Below, piece by piece: positions 33,221 through 41,685 of a DNA stretch of 64,000 nt; position 1 is the first letter of the stretch; every line of letters starts with the position of its first letter. A program made the position numbers and the translations under genes. The DNA lies in assembly GCA_016867725.1 (NCBI GenBank), contig VGIX01000002.1, positions 1 through 64,000 of the forward strand. The letters are read 5' to 3'. The DNA comes from Candidatus Effluviviaceae Genus I sp. (GTDB taxonomy: Bacteria; Joyebacterota; Joyebacteria; Joyebacterales; Joyebacteraceae). The notes beneath the pieces were generated by a model. It did not search any database. It saw only the letters and a list, made by a program, of their open reading frames with translations, and had not been told where the DNA came from.

Positions 33221-33988
33221 GTGACGCCGGAGAGCACTCGCGGTGCGGAAGGCCTCAGAAGCGGACTCGCGGCCGCGGTCATCGCGCGCTCGTTCCTGCT
33301 GCAGTCGGTCTGGAACAGGCGAACGATGCAGAGCGTGGGCTTCTGCTATGCCATGCTCCCGGTGCTCGGGGAGAAGCGCGCGGATGGCGCCGCAGCGAAG
33401 GCGTTCCTCGAGAGGCACCTGGGGTTCTTCAACACGAACCCGGTTCTGGCCTCGTACGTGCTCGGCGCGGCGGCGGCCGCCGAGCTCGGGTGTTCGGGGC
33501 GTTCCGAACACGAAGCGGAGGCTACGAAGCGGGCCCTTTCGGGACCGCTGGGCATGGCCGGCGACGCCCTCTTCTGGGCGGCGTTGAGGCCGCTCGGGGG
33601 GTTCCTTGGCGTCGTGGCCCTGCTTGCGGGGAAGCCCTGGGCGGCCGCCGTCCCGCTCGTCCTGTACAACGCGCCGCACCTTCTGGTGCGCGTTCGCGGG
33701 GTGCTCGCGGGCGCGGCGCGCGGGCCGGCGGCGGCCAGGGAGGTCCTCGGGCCGGGCGTAAGGCGGACCGTCGCCGCGCTGCGGGCCGCGTGCGCGTTCG
33801 CCGCCGGGTTCGTGGCCGCGCTCGCCGTCGCACGCGCCGCCGCCGGGCCGCGGGGTGTCGTCGCGGCCGGGCTCGCGTGCGCGGCGGGGCTCGTCGCGCT
33901 CCGGCTGCGGGTCCCGCTCTCGGCGGTGGCGATCGCGGTCGTGGTCGTCGGGACGGCGCTGGCCGCCGCAGGCGTGTTGGGAGGATAG
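33221..33988 (+). CDS. PTS mannose-family EIID component
   Basis: A 255-residue membrane protein. The first half has the EIID hallmarks: ARSFLLQSVWNRRTMQSVGF, AMLPVLGEK, a helical RHLGFFNTNPVLASYVLGA, and GMAGDALFWAALRPL. The second half holds several Ala-rich membrane helices. EIID pairs with EIIC in the mannose-type permease. GTG 33221 after GAGGTGCCGAAC is preferred to GTG 33212. It lies 10 bases after EIIC and 1 base before HPr, so the whole set forms one translation-coupled block. Confidence 0.92.
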   Translation: MTPESTRGAEGLRSGLAAAVIARSFLLQSVWNRRTMQSVGFCYAMLPVLGEKRADGAAAKAFLERHLGFFNTNPVLASYVLGAAAAAELGCSGRSEHEAEATKRALSGPLGMAGDALFWAALRPLGGFLGVVALLAGKPWAAAVPLVLYNAPHLLVRVRGVLAGAARGPAAAREVLGPGVRRTVAALRAACAFAAGFVAALAVARAAAGPRGVVAAGLACAAGLVALRLRVPLSAVAIAVVVVGTALAAAGVLGG

Positions 33989-33989
33989 C

Positions 33990-34256
33990 GTGATCGAGCG
34001 TGATGTGGTTCTGGCCGGCAAGCACGGTCTCCATGCGCGGCCTGCCGCGGAGTTCGTGAAGCTCGCAGGCCGGTTCGACTCGGATGTCCAGCTCTCGAAG
34101 GGCGACATGACGGTGGACGGCAAGAGCATCATGGGTGTCATGATGCTGGCCGCCGAGTGCGGGAGCACCGTCACGCTGCGCGTCAAGGGGCCCGACGAGG
34201 CGGCTGCCGCCGAGGCGCTGTCGGCCTTCCTGTCGTCGGAGCGACCGGAGGAGTGA
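33990..34256 (+). CDS. ptsH: PTS phosphocarrier protein HPr
   Basis: An 88-residue HPr with both regulatory sites in canonical positions: His15 in KHGLHARPAA (phosphorylated by EI) and Ser46 in GKSIMGVMML (target of HPr kinase). The GTG at 33990 follows GGAGGATA. Presence of Ser46, with hprK encoded in the same operon, supports HPr(Ser-P) control of sugar uptake rather than a purely catalytic HPr. ptsI follows after 4 bases. Confidence 0.96.
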   Translation: MIERDVVLAGKHGLHARPAAEFVKLAGRFDSDVQLSKGDMTVDGKSIMGVMMLAAECGSTVTLRVKGPDEAAAAEALSAFLSSERPEE

Positions 34257-34260
34257 GCCG

Positions 34261-36045
34261 TTGATCGACCCTTCGCGCATCGGTCGTTGCAGGTTCCTCG
34301 AGGGCATCCCGGCGTCTCCCGGCATCGCCATCGGGCGGGTCTTCGTGCTCGACACCGAGCGCCCGCGCGTGGACGACGTCGCGGTGCCGCCCGAGCGGAT
34401 CGAGGACGAGGTGCGGAAGTTCACGACCGCTCTCGAGGAGACGAGGGGCGAGATCGCGCACCTCCGGGACGGGCTGGCCGAGGACCTTGGAGAGACGCGC
34501 GCCCGGATCTTCGACGCGCATCTCATGATCCTGGACGACGCCATGGTCGTCGACGGGACGCTGCGGAGGATCCGTGAGCAGCGGGCCTCCGCTGCGGTCG
34601 CGCTCACGCAGACCATCGGCCAGGTCACGGGCGCGATGGAGAGGACGCGGGACGAGTACCTGCGTGACCGCGTCTACGACATCAAGGACATCGAGCGGCG
34701 CCTCCTCATGCGGCTCCTCGGACGGAGCGCCGCTTCGCTCTCGGAGCTTGAGGAGGACGTGCTGATCGTCGCGCACGACCTCGGCGTGACGCACACGGCC
34801 GCGATGCGGCGCGAGCGCGTGATCGGCTTTGCGACCGAGGCGGGAGGCAGGACGTCCCACGCGGCCATCATGGCGCGTTCGATGGAGATCCCCGCGGTCG
34901 TGGGGCTGCGGAACGCGACGCAGGCCGTGCGGCAGGGCGAGGTGGCGATCCTCGACGGCATGCAGGGCCTTCTCGTCTACGAGTACGACGACGCCGTGTT
35001 CGACCACTACCGCGAGCGCAAGCGCCAGCACGAGGAGTTCGAGCGGCAGCTGCTCTCCCTCAAGGACTACCCGGCGATCACCCGGGACGGACGGACGCTC
35101 GAGCTTCAGGCGAACATCGAGGTGCCTGAGGAGGTCCACTCGGCGATCGCGCACGGCGCCGCGGGCATCGGCCTCTTCAGATCGGAGTACCTCTTCCTGG
35201 AACCGGGGCACCTGCCGTCGGAGGAGGACCAGTTCGAGGCCTACGCGTCCGTGGCGGCGGCGGTGGCGCCGTCGCCGGTCGTCGTGAGGACGCTCGACGT
35301 GGGCGGCGACAAGCTCGCGCCGCCCGGAAGCGGCGAGCGCGAGGCGAACCCCTTCCTCGGCTGGCGCGGGATCCGCTACAGCTTGTCGCACACGGACCTG
35401 TTCATGACGCAGCTCCGGGCGATCCTCCGGGCGAGCGCCCGGGGGACCGTCCGCGTGATGTTCCCGATGGTGTCGTCGCTTCACGAGGTCCGCGACGCGA
35501 AGCAGGTGCTCGCGGCGGCGCGCGAGGAGCTCCAGGTGCGCGGCGAGGCGTTCGACCCGAACATGGCCGTCGGGATCATGGTGGAAACGCCGGCCGCAGC
35601 GACGATCGCGGACTCCCTGGCGAGCGAGGTCGACTTCATGAGCATCGGGTCGAACGACCTCATCCAGTACTCGCTCGCCGTGGACCGCGGCAACGACCGC
35701 GTCGCCTACCTGTACGACCAGTACCACCCCGCGGTGCTGCAGCTCATCGCGCAGACGATCCGCTCGGCCAAGAGACACCGGAAGTGGGTCGGTCTGTGCG
35801 GGGAGATGGCGGGGGACCCCCTGGCGCTCCTGGTGCTTCTCGGGCTGGGGTTGGACCAGCTTTCGACCAGCCCCGTGATGCTGCCGGAGATCAAGAGCCT
35901 CGTGCGGTCGACGAGCTACGCCTTCGCGAGGAAGGTGGCCTCGCGGGTGCTGCGGCTCCGAACGGGGGCCGACGTGCGCCGCTATCTCGAGGGCGTCGTG
36001 AAGAAGCAGTTCCCGGAACTGAGCGCCACGGAGATGATCCCATGA
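34261..36045 (+). CDS. ptsI: PTS enzyme I (phosphoenolpyruvate-protein phosphotransferase)
   Basis: A 594-residue cytosolic enzyme that transfers phosphate from PEP to itself and then to HPr. The N-terminal domain starts LEGIPASPGIAIGRVF. The phosphorylated His is His200 in GGRTSHAAIMAR. The PEP-binding C-terminal barrel contains GIGLFRSEYLFL, RTLDVGGDK, NPFLGWRGIR, the catalytic region FMSIGSNDLIQYSLAVDR and GLCGEMAGD. Length is normal. TTG start at 34261 after GGAGGAGTGAGCCG. It overlaps the isomerase gene by 4 bases. Confidence 0.96.
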   Translation: MIDPSRIGRCRFLEGIPASPGIAIGRVFVLDTERPRVDDVAVPPERIEDEVRKFTTALEETRGEIAHLRDGLAEDLGETRARIFDAHLMILDDAMVVDGTLRRIREQRASAAVALTQTIGQVTGAMERTRDEYLRDRVYDIKDIERRLLMRLLGRSAASLSELEEDVLIVAHDLGVTHTAAMRRERVIGFATEAGGRTSHAAIMARSMEIPAVVGLRNATQAVRQGEVAILDGMQGLLVYEYDDAVFDHYRERKRQHEEFERQLLSLKDYPAITRDGRTLELQANIEVPEEVHSAIAHGAAGIGLFRSEYLFLEPGHLPSEEDQFEAYASVAAAVAPSPVVVRTLDVGGDKLAPPGSGEREANPFLGWRGIRYSLSHTDLFMTQLRAILRASARGTVRVMFPMVSSLHEVRDAKQVLAAAREELQVRGEAFDPNMAVGIMVETPAAATIADSLASEVDFMSIGSNDLIQYSLAVDRGNDRVAYLYDQYHPAVLQLIAQTIRSAKRHRKWVGLCGEMAGDPLALLVLLGLGLDQLSTSPVMLPEIKSLVRSTSYAFARKVASRVLRLRTGADVRRYLEGVVKKQFPELSATEMIP

Positions 36046-37136
36046 TGAACCTCGATGACACGGGCGCCCTGCGTGCGGGCGACCCGAGCGGCATGCTCGG
36101 CCATCTCGAGGGGTTCCCCGAGCAGCTCGAGCGGGCTCTGGAGATCGGCCGGAGGGCGACGCTCACGCTGTCGGGACGCGGGGCGCGCGCGGTCGTTGTC
36201 GCCGGCATGGGCGGCTCGGCCATCGGCGGCGAGATCGCGGCCGCGCACCTGGCGGGCTCGATCTCGGTCCCGATGATCGTCGTGAGGAACTACGAGATGC
36301 CGGCCTTCGTCGGCGCCGACACGGTCGTCGTCGCCGCGAGCTACTCCGGGAACACCGAGGAGACGCTGGCCGCGTACCGTGACGCGCACGCGCGCGGGGC
36401 TCGCGTCCTCTGCGTGACCACGGGGGGCGAGCTCGCCGCCCGCGCGGCGGACGACGGCCACGACGTCATCGCGATCCCGGGGGGCCTGCCGCCGAGGGCG
36501 GCGCTCGGGTACGGCCTCGTTCCGTTGCTCGTTTCGCTCGCGCGTCTGGGGCTCTCGCCTGACCCCGGCGAGGACGTCGCCGACGCGGTGGCCGTCTGCC
36601 GCCGCTCGGTCGCCGCGCACGGGGCGGCGGCGCCGGCCGCGAGGAACCCCGCGAAGGAGATCGCGGGGTGGCTTTGCGGGGGCCTGCCGGTGATCTACGG
36701 CACCACGCCGCGGACGGCGGCCGCGGCGAGCCGGTGGTGCGGCCAGCTCGCGGAGAACTCGAAGGTCGTCGCGCACCGCGCCGAGATCCCCGAGATGAAC
36801 CACAACGAGATCGTCGGCTGGAGCGGCGAGCGGCCGCTGTGCGGCTCGGCGCGCGTCGTGTTTCTGGGGGACCCCGGCGACCACCCGCGGAACGCGCTTC
36901 GGGCGGACTTCACGCGGCGCGAGGTCGAGGCCGCGGGCGCGGCCGCGCGCGTTGTCACCGCGGCGGGCGCGACGGCGCTGGGCAGGCTGATGTCGCTCGT
37001 CTCGCTGGGCGACTTCGTCAGCGTGTACCTGGCCGCGCTGGGGGGCGTGGACCCGACGCCCGTTGAGCCCATCGGCCGACTCAAGAGCGCTCTCGGCGAA
37101 GCCCCTGCGGAGCCCAGCTCCGGGAGGATCTCATGA
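36042..37136 (+). CDS. bifunctional phosphoglucose/phosphomannose isomerase
   Basis: A 364-residue SIS-domain isomerase of the archaeal/bacterial PGI/PMI family. Motifs are VVVAGMGGSAIGGEIAA, AASYSGNTEETLAAY, ENSKVVAHRAEIPEMNHNEIVGW and the C-terminal SLGDFVSVYLA. Family members interconvert glucose 6-P and fructose 6-P, and mannose 6-P and fructose 6-P. Behind the PTS this would channel glucose or mannose 6-phosphate into glycolysis or sugar-nucleotide synthesis. ATG 36042 (or 36045) overlaps ptsI; the stop overlaps the next gene by 4 bases. Confidence 0.93.
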   Translation: MMNLDDTGALRAGDPSGMLGHLEGFPEQLERALEIGRRATLTLSGRGARAVVVAGMGGSAIGGEIAAAHLAGSISVPMIVVRNYEMPAFVGADTVVVAASYSGNTEETLAAYRDAHARGARVLCVTTGGELAARAADDGHDVIAIPGGLPPRAALGYGLVPLLVSLARLGLSPDPGEDVADAVAVCRRSVAAHGAAAPAARNPAKEIAGWLCGGLPVIYGTTPRTAAAASRWCGQLAENSKVVAHRAEIPEMNHNEIVGWSGERPLCGSARVVFLGDPGDHPRNALRADFTRREVEAAGAAARVVTAAGATALGRLMSLVSLGDFVSVYLAALGGVDPTPVEPIGRLKSALGEAPAEPSSGRIS

Positions 37137-38116
37137 AGGTCATCATCCCTGTCGCCGGCATGGGCACGAGGCTGCGGCCCCACACGCACACGATGCCCAA
37201 GGCCCTGGTCCGGGTCGCCGGCAAGCCCATTCTGGGGCACATCCTGGACGAGATCGTGCCGCTGGGCGTGCGCGAGGTCGTCCTGGTGACGGGCGCGATG
37301 GGGGAGCGCGTGCGGGACTACATGGCCGCGGCCTATCCGAATCTCACGCCGTGCTACGTGCATCAGGAGGAGACGCGGGGCATCGGGCACGCGATCTGGC
37401 TCACGCGGCACTGCGCGGACGACGGCCCGACGCTCATCGTTCTCGGCGACACGGTCGTGACGGCCGACTTCCACGGTCTGACCGGCGGGAGCGTCACGCG
37501 CATCGGCGTCAAGGAGGTCGCGAACCCGCAGCTCTTCGGCGTCGTCGAGGTGGACGGCGACCGCGTCGTGAGCCTCGTCGAGAAGCCGGACGTGCCGCCG
37601 AGCAACCTGGCCATCGTCGGCCTCTACCACATCGCCAACACCGCGCTCCTCTTCGAGTGCCTGAGCGACCTGGTGGAGAAGGACATCCGGACCAAGGGGG
37701 AGTATCAGCTGACCGACGCTCTCAAGATGATGCTCGAGCGAGGCGAGGAGATGAAGACGTTCCCCGTCGGCGGGTGGCACGACTGCGGACGCCCCGAGAC
37801 GCTCCTTGAGACCAACAGGTTCCTGCTGGCCCGCTCGGCGGCGAACAGCGTGACCATCCCCGGGTCGATCGTCATACCGCCGGTCTCGATCGACCCGACG
37901 GCCGTCATCGAGCGGTCGGTCGTCGGTCCCTACGCGTCCATCGCGGCAGGCGCCGTCATCCGGGACTCCATCGTGCGCGACAGCATCCTCAACGCCGAGG
38001 CGAAGGTGGAGGGCAGCCTTCTCGACCGTTCGCTCATCGGCGAGCACGCCGTCGTGAGGGGTTACTTCCAGAGACTGAACGTGGGCGATTCGTCGGAGAT
38101 CGAGATAGGCGGATGA
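37133..38116 (+). CDS. sugar-phosphate nucleotidyltransferase with left-handed beta-helix tail
   Basis: A 327-residue NDP-sugar pyrophosphorylase. The nucleotidyltransferase domain has [23 protein letters not shown] (signature G-x-G-T-R and Lys) and LIVLGDTVV, then EKPDVPPSN. The C-terminal third has hexapeptide-like repeats ([32 protein letters not shown]) of a left-handed beta helix. It resembles glucose-1-phosphate thymidylyltransferase or GDP-mannose pyrophosphorylase-like proteins; the exact substrate is open. It overlaps both neighbours by 4 bases. Confidence 0.88.
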   Translation: MKVIIPVAGMGTRLRPHTHTMPKALVRVAGKPILGHILDEIVPLGVREVVLVTGAMGERVRDYMAAAYPNLTPCYVHQEETRGIGHAIWLTRHCADDGPTLIVLGDTVVTADFHGLTGGSVTRIGVKEVANPQLFGVVEVDGDRVVSLVEKPDVPPSNLAIVGLYHIANTALLFECLSDLVEKDIRTKGEYQLTDALKMMLERGEEMKTFPVGGWHDCGRPETLLETNRFLLARSAANSVTIPGSIVIPPVSIDPTAVIERSVVGPYASIAAGAVIRDSIVRDSILNAEAKVEGSLLDRSLIGEHAVVRGYFQRLNVGDSSEIEIGG

Positions 38117-39327
38117 CGGACGCCGCGCGGAGATCCGCGCGGGCCGCGGCCGCCGGAACGGAGGGTACGTTGGAGCGACACCTCTTCACATCCGAGTCGG
38201 TGACGGAGGGACACCCGGACAAGGTCGCGGACCAGGTGTCCGACGCCGTGCTTGACGCGATCCTGGGGCAGGACCCGGTGGGCAGGGTGGCGTGCGAGGT
38301 GCTGGTGACGACCGGTCTCGCCTTCATCGCCGGCGAGATCTCGACGTCGGCGTACGCGGACATTCCGACCATCGTGCGCGACACGATCCGCGACATCGGC
38401 TACACGGATCCCAGGTGCGGCTTCGACTGGGAGACGTGCGCCGTGATCACGGCGATCGGCGAGCAGTCGCCCGACATCTGGAAGGGCGGGAGCGGCGAGC
38501 TGCAGCACGGGGTCAAGGAGGGCGGCGCCGGCGACCAGGGCATGATGATCGGCTACGCGACGGACGAGACGAAGGAGTACATGCCGCTGCCGATTCACCT
38601 CGCGCATCTCCTGGCGCGCCGTCTCGCGAAGGTGCGGAAGGACGGGGTTCTCGGCTACCTGAGGCCCGACGGCAAGACGCAGGTCACCGTGGAGTACGAG
38701 GACGGCAGGCCGGTGCGGGTCGACACGGTCGTCGTGTCGGCGCATCACAGCCCCGACGTCACGATGACGCAGATGGTCGACGACGTCCGCGCCCACGTGG
38801 TCGATCCCGTGTTGCCGAGGGAGCTCGTCGAGGGCGGCTTCATCCTCCACGTCAACCCGACAGGCCGCTTCGAGAAGGGCGGCCCGGCCGCCGACACGGG
38901 CCTTACCGGAAGGAAGATCATCGTGGACACGTACGGCGGCTACGCGAGCCACGGGGGCGGAGCGTTCTCCGGAAAGGACCCGACGAAGGTCGACAGGTCA
39001 GCGTGCTACGCGGCGCGCCACGTGGCGAAGAACATCGTTGCGGCGGGGCTTGCCCGGCGCTGCACGATCGAGCTGGCGTACGCCATCGGCGTGGCGGAGC
39101 CCGTCTCGATCATGATCGACGGCCACGGGACGGGAGCGGTGAGCGACGCGGACCTCGTCGCGCTCGTGAGGAAGCGCTTCGATCTGAGGCCGCTCGAGAT
39201 CATCAGGCGGCTCGATCTCCGTCGACCCATCTACCGCCGGACGGCGGCCTACGGCCACTTCGGGCGCGAGGAGCCGGACTTCACGTGGGAGCGACTCGAC
39301 ATGGTCGACGAGCTCAGGAGGGGATAG
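38113..39327 (+). CDS. metK: S-adenosylmethionine synthetase
   Basis: A 404-residue (385 from the alternative start) cytosolic enzyme forming SAM from methionine and ATP. Diagnostic motifs: [40 protein letters not shown] and [19 protein letters not shown] 38113 overlaps the preceding stop by 4 bases. TTG 38170, preceded by GGAGGG, gives the family's usual N-terminus and may be the true start, since the first 19 residues are low-complexity (Arg/Ala). It is 8 bases upstream of ahcY. Confidence 0.96.
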   Translation: MTDAARRSARAAAAGTEGTLERHLFTSESVTEGHPDKVADQVSDAVLDAILGQDPVGRVACEVLVTTGLAFIAGEISTSAYADIPTIVRDTIRDIGYTDPRCGFDWETCAVITAIGEQSPDIWKGGSGELQHGVKEGGAGDQGMMIGYATDETKEYMPLPIHLAHLLARRLAKVRKDGVLGYLRPDGKTQVTVEYEDGRPVRVDTVVVSAHHSPDVTMTQMVDDVRAHVVDPVLPRELVEGGFILHVNPTGRFEKGGPAADTGLTGRKIIVDTYGGYASHGGGAFSGKDPTKVDRSACYAARHVAKNIVAAGLARRCTIELAYAIGVAEPVSIMIDGHGTGAVSDADLVALVRKRFDLRPLEIIRRLDLRRPIYRRTAAYGHFGREEPDFTWERLDMVDELRRG

Positions 39328-39335
39328 GAGAGACC

Positions 39336-40589
39336 ATGCCACACGACATAGCCGACGCAGGCCTGGCGCGGGCGGGCAGGGACCGCACGGAGTGGGCGGC
39401 GCAGAGCATGCCCGTCCTGAGGAGCATCGCCGAGCGCTTCGCGCGCGAGCGGCCGCTCGAGGGGCGGGTCATCGGCGCGTGCCTCCACGTGACGACCGAG
39501 ACGGCGAACCTCGTCACGACCCTCGTCGCCGGCGGGGCTCGCGTCTCGCTCTGCGCGTCGAACCCGCTCTCGACGCAGGACGACGTCGCCGCGCATCTCG
39601 CCGAGGACCAGCGTGTCGCGGTCTACGCCGTGCGCGGCGAGGACCACGACCGCTACTACGCGCACATCCGGTCGGTCCTGGCGGCCGGCCCGAGCATCAC
39701 GCTCGACGACGGCGCCGATCTCGTCTCGACCGTGCACGAGGAGAGGGCGGACGTCGGGGGCGACCTCCTGGGAAGCCTCGAGGAGACGACGACAGGCGTG
39801 ATCCGCCTCAGGGCGATGGCGAAGGACGGGGCGCTCAGGGTCCCGGTGATCGCCGTCAACGACGCGAAGACGAAGCACATGTTCGACAATCGCTACGGCA
39901 CCGGCCAGAGCACGATCGACGGCATCCTCCGATCCACGAACGCGCTCCTGGCGGGCGCCACGTTCGTCGTCGCCGGGTACGGATGGTGCGGGCGAGGGCT
40001 CGCGCATCGGGCGCGCGGGCTCGGCGCGCAGGTCGTCGTGACCGAGGTGGATCCGCTCAAGGCGATCGAGGCGGTCATGGACGGGTTCCGGGTGATGCCG
40101 ATGGACGACGCGGCCCCGCTCGGCGACGTCTTCGTGACCGTGACCGGCGACATCAGGGTGCTCACGGCGCGTCACTTCGAGAGGATGAAGGACGGCGCCG
40201 TCATCGCGAACTCCGGGCACTTCGACGTCGAGGTGGACAAGGACGCGCTCCGGGCGATGGCGGAACGGGTCGTCTCGCCGCGGCCGGGTGTCGAGACCTT
40301 CGTCGTCGGCGGCAGGCGCCTGAACCTGCTGGGCGACGGACGGCTGGTCAACCTCGCCTGCGCCGAGGGGCACCCCGCCACCGTGATGGACATGAGCTTC
40401 GCGAACCAGGCGCTCTGCTGCGAGTACCTCGCGACGCTCAAGCGCCGTCTGACGCCGGGGGTCTACGAGGTGCCCGAGGAGATCGACGGCGCGGTGGCAA
40501 AGCTCAAGCTGGCCGCCATGGGCATCTCGATCGACGCGCTCACGCCGGAGCAGGCGGAGTACCTCGCGTCCTGGAGGATCGGGACGTAG
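39336..40589 (+). CDS. ahcY: adenosylhomocysteinase (S-adenosylhomocysteine hydrolase)
   Basis: A 417-residue NAD-dependent enzyme that splits S-adenosylhomocysteine, the product of methyltransferases. It has HVTTETANLV, NDAKTKHMFDNRYGTGQST (active-site Lys/Asp and substrate region), the NAD-binding VVAGYGWCGRGLA and the C-terminal PEQAEYLASWRIGT. It lacks the long eukaryotic insertion, as in archaeal and thermophile enzymes. The ATG follows GGAGAGACC. It is the last gene of the long plus-strand run; the lptG stop lies 22 bases beyond with no terminator seen. Confidence 0.97.
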   Translation: MPHDIADAGLARAGRDRTEWAAQSMPVLRSIAERFARERPLEGRVIGACLHVTTETANLVTTLVAGGARVSLCASNPLSTQDDVAAHLAEDQRVAVYAVRGEDHDRYYAHIRSVLAAGPSITLDDGADLVSTVHEERADVGGDLLGSLEETTTGVIRLRAMAKDGALRVPVIAVNDAKTKHMFDNRYGTGQSTIDGILRSTNALLAGATFVVAGYGWCGRGLAHRARGLGAQVVVTEVDPLKAIEAVMDGFRVMPMDDAAPLGDVFVTVTGDIRVLTARHFERMKDGAVIANSGHFDVEVDKDALRAMAERVVSPRPGVETFVVGGRRLNLLGDGRLVNLACAEGHPATVMDMSFANQALCCEYLATLKRRLTPGVYEVPEEIDGAVAKLKLAAMGISIDALTPEQAEYLASWRIGT

Positions 40590-40611
40590 GGACGCCGGAC
40601 GGGCGGGGGCG

Positions 40612-41685
40612 CTACTTCGGGGTCTTGACGAGGATCGCCACGCCGATGCCCGCGAAGAGGATGTTGGCCAGCCACGCGCCGAGAGCGGGGGGAAGCATCC
40701 CCTCGCGGCCGAGGACGTTGCCCACCTGAAGAACTCCGTAGTACACGAACGAGATGGCCAGCGCGGCTGCGAAGGCCAGCGCGAAGCCTCCGCGGCGGGC
40801 GCCCGCGGCCATGGGGGCGCCCAGAAGCGTCATGATGAGCGTGACGAAAGGGAACGAGAGCTTGAGAGCGAGCTGCACCGGGAGGTCGCCGGGGTGCACT
40901 CCGCTGACCCGGAGCCTCTCGATGTGCGCCTTGAGATCCGCGTAGCCAAGCTCTTCCGGCTTGAGTTGCCTCGTCGAGAGGTCGCGCGGCGCCGGGCCGT
41001 CCGCGGGGAGAACGAGCGCCCCGAACACCGCCGTCGACTCCGCCTCGGCGCTGAAGCGCCTGAGCCGGACGTCGCGGAGGACCCAGCGCCCGTCCTCCCA
41101 CGTGCCGGAGGCTGCGTCGAAGCGCGCGCACGGGCGGAGGTCCGTGTCGAACTGCTGGACCGTCACCTCTTCGAGCAGTCCCCTCCTCAGGTCGAACCGC
41201 TTCGCGAGCAGCGTCGAGCCGTCGGGCCACATGTAGATCACGTCCGATCGGAAGGCGCTCGACGGGCGCTTCCTGATGTGGTTCTCGTGGATCTCGATCC
41301 GCTGTCTCGTCGCGATGGGCACGACCGTCTCGGCCACCAACAGGCTGAGCGCTGAGAGCGTCGCGGCGAGCACGACCACGGGAAGGAAGGCCCGGTAGAG
41401 CGACAGGCCGGAGCCCTTCATTGCCGTGAGCTCGTTGGAGCGCGTGAGCGCCCCGAACGCGAGGAGCGTCGCGAGCAGCATGGCGACGGGCGCCGTGAGG
41501 ACCATGATGTAGGGCGCGAAGTAGACGTAGTAGAGAAGAACCACCGTCGGCGGCGTGTTGTTGTCTATGAACGTGTGTGCGTGGTCGAAGAGGTCCACGA
41601 GGACGAAGATGCCGACGAACGCGGCGAACACGAGCGCCAGCGGCACGAGGGTGCGGCGCAGGATGTAGCCGTCGAGCGTGGTCAT
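40612..41685 (-). CDS. lptG: LPS export permease LptG
   Basis: A 357-residue YjgP/YjgQ-family membrane protein with two helices at the N-terminus, a beta-jellyroll periplasmic domain in the middle (about residues 135-260) and the remaining helices at the C-terminus. Typical phrases are LDGYILRRTLVPLALVFAAF, FAPYIMVLTAPVAMLLATLL and TRSNELTAMKGSGLSLYR, the coupling-helix region contacting LptB. With LptF and LptB it extracts LPS from the inner membrane. Its ATG overlaps the lptF stop by 4 bases. It has no coiled insertion, unlike LptF. Confidence 0.9.
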   Translation of the reverse strand: MTTLDGYILRRTLVPLALVFAAFVGIFVLVDLFDHAHTFIDNNTPPTVVLLYYVYFAPYIMVLTAPVAMLLATLLAFGALTRSNELTAMKGSGLSLYRAFLPVVVLAATLSALSLLVAETVVPIATRQRIEIHENHIRKRPSSAFRSDVIYMWPDGSTLLAKRFDLRRGLLEEVTVQQFDTDLRPCARFDAASGTWEDGRWVLRDVRLRRFSAEAESTAVFGALVLPADGPAPRDLSTRQLKPEELGYADLKAHIERLRVSGVHPGDLPVQLALKLSFPFVTLIMTLLGAPMAAGARRGGFALAFAAALAISFVYYGVLQVGNVLGREGMLPPALGAWLANILFAGIGVAILVKTPK

